Below are positions 1 through 6,920 of a DNA stretch of 17,949 nt, piece by piece (the first letter of the stretch is position 1; each line of letters opens with the position of its first letter). The notes under the pieces were generated by a model. The model was given only the letters and a program-made list of their open reading frames with translations. It searched no databases and was not told the DNA's origin. A program made the position numbers and the translations under genes. The stretch comes from Acidimicrobiales bacterium (GTDB lineage: Bacteria; Actinomycetota; Acidimicrobiia; Acidimicrobiales; SHLQ01), in contig JABDJW010000038.1 in assembly GCA_013002375.1 (NCBI GenBank), positions 1 to 17,949 of the forward strand, given 5' to 3'.

Positions 1-1
1 C

Positions 2-1144
2 GACGCCGTCGCCGCGCTCGACGGCCCGTACCACACCGTCGTTGTCGTCACCCCTCGCTCGATGGGCGCGGCGAGTAGTGAATTCGTGCCCGTCGATGTG
101 AACAACGCGGTGCGGGCCGGCAACCGCAACGCCGATCCCGTCGACGCACTGGCCGGTTTCGTCGGCGCGTTGACCGGTGCAGCCCCCGAGGTCGAGGCGG
201 CACCGTCGGCGGGCGGAACCCGCGTGCCCCTGGGCGGGCGGGAAGACCAGCCCGGGGACCTCGACCGCGACCGCACGTCGGGGGGCTCGTCTTCGAGTGC
301 TGAATCCTCGTCGGGGGGCGGCGTCAGCATCTGGTGGTTCGTCGGGCTCGGGCTGGTGGCCATGCTCGGCTTCAGCTGGTGGGGGAAGCGCAAGGCGGCC
401 AGGCAACAGGAGGCAAACCTGGAGCAAGCCCGGACCGAGGCCAAGGCCCAGCTTTCGGCCATCGCCCAGTTCGTGTACGACCTCAACGACCGCATCTCGC
501 TCGGCGATGACGATGGCCTCAAGACCGAGTTCGCCACCGCCAGCGGCGACTACCAACAGCTCTCGGAGCTGGTCGACGAAGCCGACACCGGCCCCGAGCT
601 CGCTGAGCTGGCCGACAAGGTCGACACCCTTCGCTGGAAGATGGAGGCCTTCGAGGCTCGCCTCGAAGGCCGCGAACCTCCGCCGCGGCCGGCCGAACCT
701 CGAAGTCGGGCCGAACACCGCGACGATCATGATCGCATTCCAATCAGCAGCCGTGGCCGCAGTCGGTCCAGCCGCACCGCCTGCTTCTTCGATCCTCAGC
801 ATCGCCCCGGGGTGGTGCCGGCCACCGTGGAGATGGATCGCGAATCGGTCGATGTCCTGCTGTGTCGCGATTGCTCGCGCCGGCTGCGCGATGGGCAGCA
901 GCCCGACCCCCGGTATGTGAACGTCGGCCGCCGCAAGGTGCCGGCCGCGCTCGCCCCGCTCGGGTACGGGGGCCTGGGCCTGCTGCTGGCCAGCCTGTTC
1001 AACGTGCGCACCAACGACATGACCCAAGGGGTTGCGTTCGACTGGTCGAGCCACGTGGCAGGGATGCCAAAGCCCGGCTCGCGACCGCGGGCCGAGCGCC
1101 TGCCCACCCGGCCGAGGCGTCGGCGCCGCGGCCACCCGCGCTAG
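2..1144 (+). CDS. Single-pass membrane protein with C/H/C-C putative zinc site, 5' truncated
   Basis: The reading frame is open to the left edge, and the upstream codons look coding (DAVAALDGPYHTVVVVTPRS precedes the first ATG at 62), so the true start lies outside the window. Residues are counted from that ATG. A Ser/Gly-rich linker (about 73-87) leads to one transmembrane segment (about 88-106, IWWFVGLGLVAMLGF) followed by the basic GKRKAARQ, which places the C-terminal part in the cytoplasm. Residues 112-202 are charged and helical, probably coiled coil. A cysteine/histidine cluster follows: C241, H247, C268, C271 (CFFDPQHRPG then CRDC), spaced like a structural zinc site. A weakly hydrophobic segment (301-313) and an arginine-rich tail end the protein. 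The N-terminal part resembles TPM/YgcG-type extracytoplasmic domains only loosely and I do not assign it. Function unknown. The gene converges on the lipoprotein gene with no spacer. Confidence 0.75.
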   Translation, partial: DAVAALDGPYHTVVVVTPRSMGAASSEFVPVDVNNAVRAGNRNADPVDALAGFVGALTGAAPEVEAAPSAGGTRVPLGGREDQPGDLDRDRTSGGSSSSAESSSGGGVSIWWFVGLGLVAMLGFSWWGKRKAARQQEANLEQARTEAKAQLSAIAQFVYDLNDRISLGDDDGLKTEFATASGDYQQLSELVDEADTGPELAELADKVDTLRWKMEAFEARLEGREPPPRPAEPRSRAEHRDDHDRIPISSRGRSRSSRTACFFDPQHRPGVVPATVEMDRESVDVLLCRDCSRRLRDGQQPDPRYVNVGRRKVPAALAPLGYGGLGLLLASLFNVRTNDMTQGVAFDWSSHVAGMPKPGSRPRAERLPTRPRRRRRGHPR

Positions 1145-1795
1145 CTACTCCGCGGCGGCCTCGGTCGTCGACGTCGGCAAATCCAGTACGGGGAAGCTGT
1201 TCGGATCGAACGAGGGGTAGTCACGACGAGTCGCTTCGGGCAGAAGGCCATTCTCGGTCGACAGGTCAGCAGGCTCGCCGTCGACCAGCAGTCGGACCCG
1301 CGTGACCCGTGGCCCGGCCGTTGCCGTGTAGACGAGCTGGGCGTGGGCTTCCACGAGCCTCGGGCCGAGAAGATCGACGAAACTGTTGGACAGATTGATG
1401 ACCGCGATGCCGGTGAGTTGGCTGAAGTCCACGCCGAGCACCACGACTGGCTCGACTTCCTCGTTCTGCGGGTCGGTGACGAGGAGGTTCACCAGATTCT
1501 GGCTGATCTCTTCGTCGGTGGCGGGTGACGACAGGAGGGCCCGCAAGGTTGCCAGCAGGCGCCCGTCGCCGCTGGCCCGCTCGACCGTACGCAGCCGCGG
1601 GCTGTCGGTCTGCACGAAGTACAAGGTGACGGTCTGGCCGGCGGGTGCCTCGGTGGTCGGGGCGCCGGCTTCGGTTCCCTGGAGCGCCTCGGGGAGATCC
1701 TCGATGGCGATCTCGCGGACCTCGCCGTCGGTCGGGACCGAGCAGGCTCCGGCGATCAAGGCAACCACGAGGGCGACGAGGAGCCGATGGGTCAT
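1145..1795 (-). CDS. GerMN-domain lipoprotein, LpqB-like but short
   Basis: A 216-residue predicted lipoprotein. It opens with a signal peptide (MTHRLLVALVVALIAGA) and a lipobox cysteine, C18, so the mature protein should be lipid-anchored outside the membrane. A low-complexity linker (about 40-54) precedes a GerMN-type domain (about 55-176: VTLYFVQTD, LRALLSSPATDEE, GIAVINLSNSF, QLVYTATAGPRVTRVRLLVD). The start is the ATG at 1795, which overlaps the kinase stop as ATGA, so translation is probably coupled. A longer open frame upstream of this ATG exists only because it shadows the kinase gene. In mycobacteria and corynebacteria mtrA-mtrB is followed by lpqB, whose roughly 580-residue product has a GerMN region plus a beta-propeller and modulates MtrB. 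Here position and GerMN domain match but the propeller is absent. A role as sensor-kinase partner is inferred from that synteny. Confidence 0.88.
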   Translation of the reverse strand: MTHRLLVALVVALIAGACSVPTDGEVREIAIEDLPEALQGTEAGAPTTEAPAGQTVTLYFVQTDSPRLRTVERASGDGRLLATLRALLSSPATDEEISQNLVNLLVTDPQNEEVEPVVVLGVDFSQLTGIAVINLSNSFVDLLGPRLVEAHAQLVYTATAGPRVTRVRLLVDGEPADLSTENGLLPEATRRDYPSFDPNSFPVLDLPTSTTEAAAE

Positions 1796-3186
1796 ACCAG
1801 CGCTCCTTGGGTGATCGGCAGCTCGACGACGAACCGGGCGCCGCTGCCGGCGTCGCTGTTCTTCTCCACCCACACCGTGCCACCGTGCAGGCGGACGTGT
1901 TCCTCGACCAACGAGAGGCCGAGGCCGACACCGGTGTCGTCGCCGCGCCGGCCGCCCGCGCTGCCCCGGGAGAACCGATCGAAGATCACCAGCGCTTCGT
2001 CGGCCGGAACGCCGGGTCCTTCGTCGATGACCGAGATGCGCACCCGCGACTTCTCTTCTTCGATCTCGATCGCCGTGGCGCCGCCGCCGTACTTGTCGGC
2101 GTTGCGCACCAGGTTGGCCATGACCTGGGCCAGCCGCCGCTTGTCGGCCTCGATCACCAGGGCCTCGGACCGGGGCGGGCACAGCACCGGGATGTCATCG
2201 GTCGTGGCCAACCGGATCGCCTGGCGGACGAACTCGCAGACCGCGATCTCCTCCACCTGGAGCGACGCGGAACCGACATCGAATCTCGAGATCTCGAGCA
2301 GGTCTTCGACCAGCTGGGCGAAACGGTTGATGTCGTCGTCCAAGAGTTGCAGCGCGGTGGCGGCTCGGGGTGAGAGTTCGGCCTTGGTGTTGTTGAGCAC
2401 CTCCATCGAGGCGGTCAGCGTCATCAACGGAGACCGCAGCTCGTGGCTCACTTCGGTCGCGAAGCGGGCATCGCGTTGGATGCGATGCTCGAGGGCGCCG
2501 GCCATCTCGTTGAACGAACTGGACAGGCGTTCGAGATCGCGGTCGGCCTTGGGGTCGAGCCGGGTATCGAGCCGGCCGCCGGCGATCGCCGCCGCAGCGT
2601 CGCTGATCTCGCGAAGAGGCGACAGGGTCCGCCGGCTGGCCCACCATCCCAGTAGGGCACCGAGCATGGTCGTGCCCGCCGCGGTGGTGATGAGGATGAT
2701 GCCAAGGGTGCGTAACGTGCTGTCGGTTTCGCTCAGGTCGACCGCCTCGTAGTACTGCGCGTCGAATCCCGGAATGGGCAGGCCGATGATCAGGGTGGGA
2801 TTGCCGTCGAGCACGGTGCGGGTCTGTGACGCGATGCCCTCCTTGGCCCGGTTGACCACCGGCGCCGGCACGTCGTCGGGCCCGAACGACTGCACGTCGC
2901 TGCCCTCGCGGGTCTCGCCCAGGCGCAGCAGGGTGCGCGAGCCCTCGGTGGTGATGAGGCTCGAGAGGATCCCGGACAGATCGGCGTCGGGGGTGAGCTG
3001 GCGACTGACCCGGCTGGCATTGTTGAATGCCACGTCGAGCGCGCCGGACTCGCGCTGGGCCAACAGCACCTGGCGGGTCACGCCCAGCGTGGTGGCGGCC
3101 AGGACGGTCGTCACCAGAAGCGCGCCGAGCGCGAAGGCTGCGCTGAGCCGGGTGCGCAGACCCGATCGCTGGAACCAGGTCAGCAT
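1792..3186 (-). CDS. mtrB: Membrane sensor histidine kinase, MtrB-like
   Basis: A complete 464-residue HAMP histidine kinase. TM1 is about residues 14-37, an extracytoplasmic sensor region of about 120 residues follows, and TM2 is about 159-181. HAMP covers about 182-234. The HisKA H-box is FATEVSHELRSPL with phospho-acceptor H248. The HATPase_c domain shows the N-box (NLVRNADKYG, N358/N362), G1 (DEGPGVP, 388-394), F-box (FDRFSRG, 402-408) and G2 (GVGLGLSL, 419-426), so all catalytic motifs are present. It lies 84 bp downstream of the MtrA-like regulator and overlaps the GerMN lipoprotein by 4 bp, which is the mtrA-mtrB-lpqB order. The family controls cell-wall and division genes in actinobacteria. 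The MtrB name rests on architecture and synteny, so orthology is likely but not proven. The ATG at 3186 has no clear Shine-Dalgarno. Confidence 0.9.
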   Translation of the reverse strand: MLTWFQRSGLRTRLSAAFALGALLVTTVLAATTLGVTRQVLLAQRESGALDVAFNNASRVSRQLTPDADLSGILSSLITTEGSRTLLRLGETREGSDVQSFGPDDVPAPVVNRAKEGIASQTRTVLDGNPTLIIGLPIPGFDAQYYEAVDLSETDSTLRTLGIILITTAAGTTMLGALLGWWASRRTLSPLREISDAAAAIAGGRLDTRLDPKADRDLERLSSSFNEMAGALEHRIQRDARFATEVSHELRSPLMTLTASMEVLNNTKAELSPRAATALQLLDDDINRFAQLVEDLLEISRFDVGSASLQVEEIAVCEFVRQAIRLATTDDIPVLCPPRSEALVIEADKRRLAQVMANLVRNADKYGGGATAIEIEEEKSRVRISVIDEGPGVPADEALVIFDRFSRGSAGGRRGDDTGVGLGLSLVEEHVRLHGGTVWVEKNSDAGSGARFVVELPITQGALV

Positions 3187-3270
3187 GGCTCAGGAGCCGC
3201 GCGGGTAGGCCGGCGAAGGAGCCAAAACGAGGATTCGCAGAACACCGACTCTCACTTCCGGCTCGCCCCC

Positions 3271-3951
3271 CTACGCCTGGATCTTGTACCCGAGGCCTCG
3301 GACGGTGACCACGTGTTGGGGATCGGCAGCATCGGTCTCGATCTTGGTGCGCAGGCGTCGGATGTGGACGTCGACCAACCGGCCGTCGCCGAAGTAGCCA
3401 TAACCCCACACCCGTTCGAGCAGCACTTCACGGCTGAACACCCGTCCGGGGCTCGACGCCAGCTCGACCAGTAGCCGGAACTCGGTCTTGGTCAGGTGGA
3501 TCGGTTCGCCCGCCTTGCGCACGACGCCTTCTTCAGGGATGACTTCCAGGTCGCCGAAGACCATCTGGGCCGCGCCGCCCTCGGAGGTGCGGACTCGGCG
3601 AAGCAGCGCCCGGATGCGGGCCGATAGTTCCTTGGGGGCAATCGGTTTCGTCAGGTAATCATCCGCGCCGGCTTCCAGGCCGGCGACGACATCGTGGGTG
3701 TCGGAGCGAGCGGTGACCATGACGATCGGTACGTCGCTGCCGCGGCGAATCGAGCGGCAGACGTCGAAGCCGTCGATGCCGGGCAACATGATGTCGATCA
3801 GCACGACATCGCTGGGGTTGCGGTTGAACATCTCGAGTGCGCTCTCACCGTTGTCGGCCTCGTCGACCTCCCAGCCCTCGTCCTCGAGGGCGAGCCGCAC
3901 CGACGTTCGGATGCGTTCGTCGTCTTCCACGGTCAGAATGCGCGTACCCAC
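3271..3951 (-). CDS. mtrA: OmpR/PhoB-family response regulator, MtrA-like
   Basis: A 226-residue two-domain regulator. The receiver domain (4-118) has the acidic pair D10/D11, phospho-acceptor D53 (VVLIDIMLPG), switch residue T80, and K102 in the LTKPIAPKEL loop. The winged-helix DNA-binding domain (about 130-224) ends with VDVHIRRLRTKIE and VRGLGYKI, typical of OmpR/PhoB effectors. Phrases such as DVVAGLEAGADDYL and VFSREVLLERVWGY are close to mycobacterial MtrA as I recall it. It should be phosphorylated by the kinase encoded next and bind promoter DNA. The start is GTG at 3951, because no in-frame ATG lies nearby upstream. The 60-bp gap to the preceding phosphatase gene holds a possible leaderless promoter (CACACT, 7 nt before GTG), so it may be transcribed both with the operon and by itself. 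Confidence 0.92.
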   Translation of the reverse strand: MGTRILTVEDDERIRTSVRLALEDEGWEVDEADNGESALEMFNRNPSDVVLIDIMLPGIDGFDVCRSIRRGSDVPIVMVTARSDTHDVVAGLEAGADDYLTKPIAPKELSARIRALLRRVRTSEGGAAQMVFGDLEVIPEEGVVRKAGEPIHLTKTEFRLLVELASSPGRVFSREVLLERVWGYGYFGDGRLVDVHIRRLRTKIETDAADPQHVVTVRGLGYKIQA

Positions 3952-3958
3952 GCCCGCT

Positions 3959-3964
3959 AGTGTG
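3959..3964 (-). promoter_or_regulatory. Candidate leaderless -10 CACACT of the mtrA-like gene
   Basis: On the minus strand CACACT is followed by 7 nt (AGCGGGC) and the GTG at 3951. It matches TANNNT only at A2 and T6. It resembles CACGCT plus 7 nt before the lipoate-ligase-like gene and may give the regulator its own transcript inside the operon. Confidence 0.3.
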
Positions 3965-4011
3965 CCTCATTCTCGACCGGGATGGGAGCCGCGGTCGAAG
4001 TCGCCTTCAGC

Positions 4012-4815
4012 TCAGGCGCGCCAGCCCGAGCCGAGATGAGCCAGCAGGGCTGCGTGGAGGGCCGGTGGACCACAGACCGCCTGGTCGGTCCACGAGGGCT
4101 GCCCCGAGAAATCGGTGAGCAATGCGCCGGCCTCGGTGGCGATGAGCCCGCCGGCGGCCACGTCCCACGCCGACAAGCCGCGCTCGAAGTAGATGTCGAG
4201 CCGGCCACACGCGACCGCGCAGAGATCGAGGGCGGCGCCACCGAACCGGCGAATGTCGCGGACGATGGGCAGAAGGTGCACCAGGGTTTCGGCTTGGTCC
4301 CGACGGACGTCGGGTTGGTAGTTGAAGCCGGTGCCGACGAGGGCGATCGACAGGTCGTCGACCTTCGAGACCGAGAGCGGTCGCCCGTTCCGGGTCGCAC
4401 CCCCGCCCTTGGTGGCGGTGAACGTCTCGGCCCGGATCGGGTCGATCACCAAGCCGGCGCTGATGACCCCGTCGATCTCGGCTGCGATCGAAATGCTGTA
4501 GCCGGGCAGGTCGTAGAAGTAGTTCGTGGTGCCGTCGATCGGGTCGATGATCCACCGCACGCCGCTCGTGCCGTCGACGCTGGCGCCTTCTTCGCCCAAG
4601 ATGCCATCGTCGGGGCGGGCGTCGAGCAGGCGGGACACGACCTCGCCTTCGCACCAGCGATCCATCTCGGTGACCATGTCGGTCTTCGAGGACTTGGTGT
4701 CGACGTTCCGGGTCGCCGCTCGGCGGCCCTGAATCAGCGTCGGCCCGAGATCGGTGGTGAGGTCGAGGGCCAGCGCCAACAAGGCGGCCGGCGTGACGTC
4801 GGCGGGTCGGCTCAC
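4012..4815 (-). CDS. Inositol monophosphatase family protein (SuhB/IMPase type)
   Basis: A 267-residue Mg2+-dependent sugar-phosphate phosphatase. The metal-site motifs are intact: E75/E76 in ILGEEG, the signature WIIDPIDGTTNYFYDLP with D91, D94, G95, T96 and T97, and the C-terminal W217-D218 motif (AWDVAAGGLIATEAGA). The likely reaction is hydrolysis of inositol-1-phosphate or a similar phosphomonoester (histidinol phosphate, fructose-1,6-bisphosphate and PAP are other family substrates), and the exact substrate cannot be read from sequence. In actinobacteria inositol feeds phosphatidylinositol lipids and mycothiol. The start is GTG at 4815, overlapping the stop of the upstream gene as GTGA. 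It is the second gene of the operon that continues into the MtrA/MtrB-like pair, 60 bp from the regulator. Confidence 0.93.
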   Translation of the reverse strand: MSRPADVTPAALLALALDLTTDLGPTLIQGRRAATRNVDTKSSKTDMVTEMDRWCEGEVVSRLLDARPDDGILGEEGASVDGTSGVRWIIDPIDGTTNYFYDLPGYSISIAAEIDGVISAGLVIDPIRAETFTATKGGGATRNGRPLSVSKVDDLSIALVGTGFNYQPDVRRDQAETLVHLLPIVRDIRRFGGAALDLCAVACGRLDIYFERGLSAWDVAAGGLIATEAGALLTDFSGQPSWTDQAVCGPPALHAALLAHLGSGWRA

Positions 4816-5210
4816 GGATGGTTGCCGGGCTCGGACGGATCGGGATCGCGCGCCAGCAGCTTGCCGTAGGTGTCGGCTTCACGTTCGCGATCAGCTTGCA
4901 GTTGCTTCTGGAGTTCGAGCGACTTCCATTCGCCCATGGCCCGCAGCGTGAGTACGGCGACGATCGCCACGCCGACGGCGGCCATGATCGCCCCCACCAC
5001 CGCACCGAACGCAGCCCAGTTCGAGCAACCGTCGGGGCCACAGTTGAGGTCGGTCACCGCATAGCCGATGAGCCCGCCGGCCCCTCCGGCCAAGACGATG
5101 GCGACGATGGCGAGCGCTCGGGCGAGGAGCGACGGTGCCGCAGACTCGATCGGCCCAGGGTCAGGAGGCACGGGGCCGATCGACGTGGGAGGGGGTGGCC
5201 CGGAGTCCAT
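4812..5210 (-). CDS. Small two-TM membrane protein, unknown function
   Basis: A 132-residue protein I do not recognise. A proline-rich N-terminus (about 1-25, PPPPTSIGPVPPDPGP) precedes two hydrophobic segments, about 28-52 (LARALAIVAIVLAGGAGGLIGYAV) split by glycines, and about 66-90. The short loop between them carries C57 and C62 (NCGPDGCSNW), which could form a disulfide if the loop is extracytoplasmic. The C-terminal tail (94-120) is charged and helical (KSLELQKQLQADRERE), probably a cytoplasmic coiled coil. It heads the operon that leads into the phosphatase and the MtrAB-like system, overlapping the phosphatase start by 4 bp. The ATG at 5210 sits 6 nt downstream of a TAGGCT -10 element with no Shine-Dalgarno, consistent with leaderless translation from this ATG. 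Confidence 0.8.
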   Translation of the reverse strand: MDSGPPPPTSIGPVPPDPGPIESAAPSLLARALAIVAIVLAGGAGGLIGYAVTDLNCGPDGCSNWAAFGAVVGAIMAAVGVAIVAVLTLRAMGEWKSLELQKQLQADREREADTYGKLLARDPDPSEPGNHP

Positions 5211-5216
5211 CGGACC

Positions 5217-5222
5217 AGCCTA
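5217..5222 (-). promoter_or_regulatory. -10 element TAGGCT of the 5210-1145 operon
   Basis: On the minus strand TAGGCT is followed by 6 nt (GGTCCG) and then ATG. This matches the actinobacterial TANNNT -10 consensus at leaderless spacing, so transcription should start at or next to the A of the start codon. I see no convincing -35 hexamer. It is the head-gene promoter for the small TM protein, phosphatase, regulator, kinase and lipoprotein. Confidence 0.6.
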
Positions 5223-5302
5223 TCGAGGGCCGGATTCTTGTGACCCACCGGCGTTGGTTCTCCGCCCGGCGAGGGTTCCCACCGATTGGCGGGCGACGGT
5301 CC

Positions 5303-5308
5303 TAGGCT
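5303..5308 (+). promoter_or_regulatory. -10 element TAGGCT of the GT2 gene
   Basis: TAGGCT followed by 7 nt (GCGTCGA) and then GTG at 5316. It is the same hexamer as the divergent promoter about 80 bp away on the other strand. It supports GTG 5316, rather than the upstream TTG at 5286, as the start, because the TTG would lie upstream of the predicted transcription start. Confidence 0.6.
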
Positions 5309-5315
5309 GCGTCGA

Positions 5316-6035
5316 GTGCGTACCTTGGTCATTTTGCCGACCTTCAACGAGGCGCTGAACATCGAGACCGTTGTGCGGGGCATTCGTTCCGCGGTGCCCG
5401 AGGTCAGCATTCTGGTCGTCGATGACGGCAGCCCGGACGGAACGGCCGACATCGCCGAACAGCTCGCCGAGGAGTTGGGCTCGATCGAGGTCATGCGGCG
5501 CGACGGCAAGCAAGGCCTGGGCTCGGCCTACCGAGCCGGATTTCGTCACGGCATCGATGCCGGGTTCGATGCCATGGTCGAGATGGACAGCGACCTCCAG
5601 CACGACCCGGAGGCGCTCCCGTATCTCCTGGCCGCAGCAGCCGATGGCGCATCCCTCACCATCGGCAGCCGCTACATCCCGGGCGGCAGCATCCCCGACT
5701 GGGCGTGGCATCGACGCATGTTGTCGATCTGGGGGAACCGGTACGCCAGCGCCATGCTCGGGCTCGGGGTCCGCGATGCCACGTCGGGCTACCGGGTGTA
5801 TCGGGCCGAAGTCCTGCGCAAGATCGATCTGGATGCGGTCCGAGCCGACGGGTACGGCTTCCAGATCGAGATGGCCTATCAGGTGGAACGGGCCGGTGGG
5901 CGAGTGGTCGAGGTGCCGATCCAGTTCAGCGAGCGGCAGCTCGGCGATTCGAAAATGTCGAGCCGCATCGTGGTCGAGGCGCTGGTGCTGGTCACGTGGT
6001 GGGCGGTCCGCGACCGGGTCTTCCGTCGCCGATAG
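5316..6035 (+). CDS. GT2 glycosyltransferase, polyprenol-/dolichol-phosphate mannose synthase type
   Basis: A 239-residue GT-A fold enzyme without a membrane-domain extension. Motifs: PTFNE (8-12), the nucleotide-sugar loop VVDDGSPDGT (34-43), the DxD equivalent DSD (91-93, in EMDSDLQHDP), GSRYIPGG (117-124), and GYGFQIE (179-185), the GFQIE block characteristic of DPM1-like synthases, then GDSKMS. The reaction is probably transfer of mannose (or glucose) from GDP/UDP-sugar to polyprenyl phosphate at the inner face of the membrane, giving the lipid-linked donor used by GT-C enzymes for protein or lipoglycan mannosylation. In mycobacteria this is the catalytic part of Ppm1. No fused N-acyltransferase domain is present here. 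An in-frame TTG at 5286 would add ten residues, but the promoter position and the start of homology at RTLVILPTFNE favour GTG 5316. Confidence 0.92.
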   Translation: MRTLVILPTFNEALNIETVVRGIRSAVPEVSILVVDDGSPDGTADIAEQLAEELGSIEVMRRDGKQGLGSAYRAGFRHGIDAGFDAMVEMDSDLQHDPEALPYLLAAAADGASLTIGSRYIPGGSIPDWAWHRRMLSIWGNRYASAMLGLGVRDATSGYRVYRAEVLRKIDLDAVRADGYGFQIEMAYQVERAGGRVVEVPIQFSERQLGDSKMSSRIVVEALVLVTWWAVRDRVFRRR

Positions 6036-6086
6036 CTCGCAGCCGGCTCTTCTCAACTTTTCGGGCTCTCGGCCGACAGGCATTGC

Positions 6087-6842
6087 ATGGGCTCTGTGAC
6101 GACCGAACTCGTTCCACCGGTGCGGCTGGGCAAGATGCTCCGCGAATCGCGTGAGGAGCGGGGATTCTCGGTCAGCGATCTCGCGGTGTTGCACAACATC
6201 GACATGGCCGATCTGGCCGCGATCGAGGCCGGGCTGGCCACGGTCGATCACGAGAAGCTCGAGCTGCTGCAGGTCGTGTACGGCGTGGACGTCACCGAGA
6301 TGGTGCCGCACCGGACCGAACTGATCATCGATCTCGACGAGGGAACGATTCACACTGCCGAGCGCACGGTACAGCTCGCCCGTCGTCAGCCGGTCGACGA
6401 GTTGCTCACCCGGTACCTGGCGCTGGTCCACACCCTTCGCGGTGTTCCGGTCGGTTCGCCGCTGGCCTTGCGAGACGTCGACATCGACGTGTTGGCCACC
6501 GCGCTGCAGATCGGAACGACCCAGATCGAGACCACCCTCCATGAACTGATGGGTAACCCGGGCGACAAGGTCGGGCGTACCGCCCGCCGGCTCCGGAAGT
6601 CGGTCGTGGTACCGATGGCCGGCCTCTTGGTCGGCCTCACCGCGGTCGGTGGGCTGGTGCTGGTCCGGTCGAGTGGCGACTTCGATGTCATGGCTCCGGG
6701 CGGTGGTCCCCGCATGGAGATCGCCATCGGCATCCCCCAGGTGCTCGAGCGGGACCACGTGCCATCAAGCCTCGAGGTCGAGATCGGGAACGCGGTCACG
6801 ACCAGTCGGCCTTCGGTTCCCTCGGCCCAGACGCTGAGCTGA
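6087..6842 (+). CDS. HTH (XRE/RodZ-like) protein with one C-terminal TM segment
   Basis: A 251-residue protein. Residues about 13-72 form a Cro/C1-type helix-turn-helix (LGKMLRESREERGFSVSDLA, then ADLAAIEAG). Residues 75-160 are a predicted helical cytoplasmic region of no known family. After the basic stretch RRLRK (167-171) comes one transmembrane segment (about 172-193, VVVPMAGLLVGLTAVGGLVLV), followed by about 58 residues outside. HTH, then cytoplasmic spacer, then single TM is the layout of RodZ, the MreB-linked shape protein, and of membrane-tethered XRE regulators. I cannot decide between these, and the C-terminal part is shorter than in classical RodZ. The start is ATG 6087. GTG 6096 is an alternative three codons in. 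The gene is 51 bp after the GT2 stop, same strand. Confidence 0.82.
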   Translation: MGSVTTELVPPVRLGKMLRESREERGFSVSDLAVLHNIDMADLAAIEAGLATVDHEKLELLQVVYGVDVTEMVPHRTELIIDLDEGTIHTAERTVQLARRQPVDELLTRYLALVHTLRGVPVGSPLALRDVDIDVLATALQIGTTQIETTLHELMGNPGDKVGRTARRLRKSVVVPMAGLLVGLTAVGGLVLVRSSGDFDVMAPGGGPRMEIAIGIPQVLERDHVPSSLEVEIGNAVTTSRPSVPSAQTLS

Positions 6843-6908
6843 CCGCTCCTTCTCGGATCCGGGCTGACCGGCTGAACGCCACGCCCCACCGGCGCCGCAT
6901 TTCTCTGC

Positions 6909-6914
6909 GAAACT
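6909..6914 (+). promoter_or_regulatory. Candidate leaderless -10 GAAACT of the Nudix gene
   Basis: GAAACT followed by 6 nt and the GTG at 6921. Only the A2 and T6 positions of TANNNT match, so it is weaker than the other sites, but the gene has no visible Shine-Dalgarno. Confidence 0.3.
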
Positions 6915-6920
6915 GGGCCG

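Noticed and set aside
862..1305. Frameshift at the 3' end of the first gene, continuing in another frame
   Set aside because: The alternative frame would run 160 bp into the convergent lipoprotein gene. The annotated frame stops exactly at the gene border and keeps the Cys/His site intact.
1796..2182. Upstream extension of the lipoprotein frame into the kinase gene
   Set aside because: It is a shadow of the kinase ATPase domain. The signal peptide and lipobox begin at the ATG at 1795.
3187..3198. Palindrome GGCTC-AG-GAGCC just upstream of the kinase start
   Set aside because: The two-base loop cannot form a hairpin, and a single short dyad in a GC-rich gap is weak evidence for an operator.
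5220..6758. A long minus-strand open frame of 512 codons across the GT2 and HTH genes
   Set aside because: It is an antisense shadow of high-GC coding DNA. The plus strand carries intact GT2 motifs and an HTH/TM protein, and the minus translation is His/Arg/Asp-rich with no domain.
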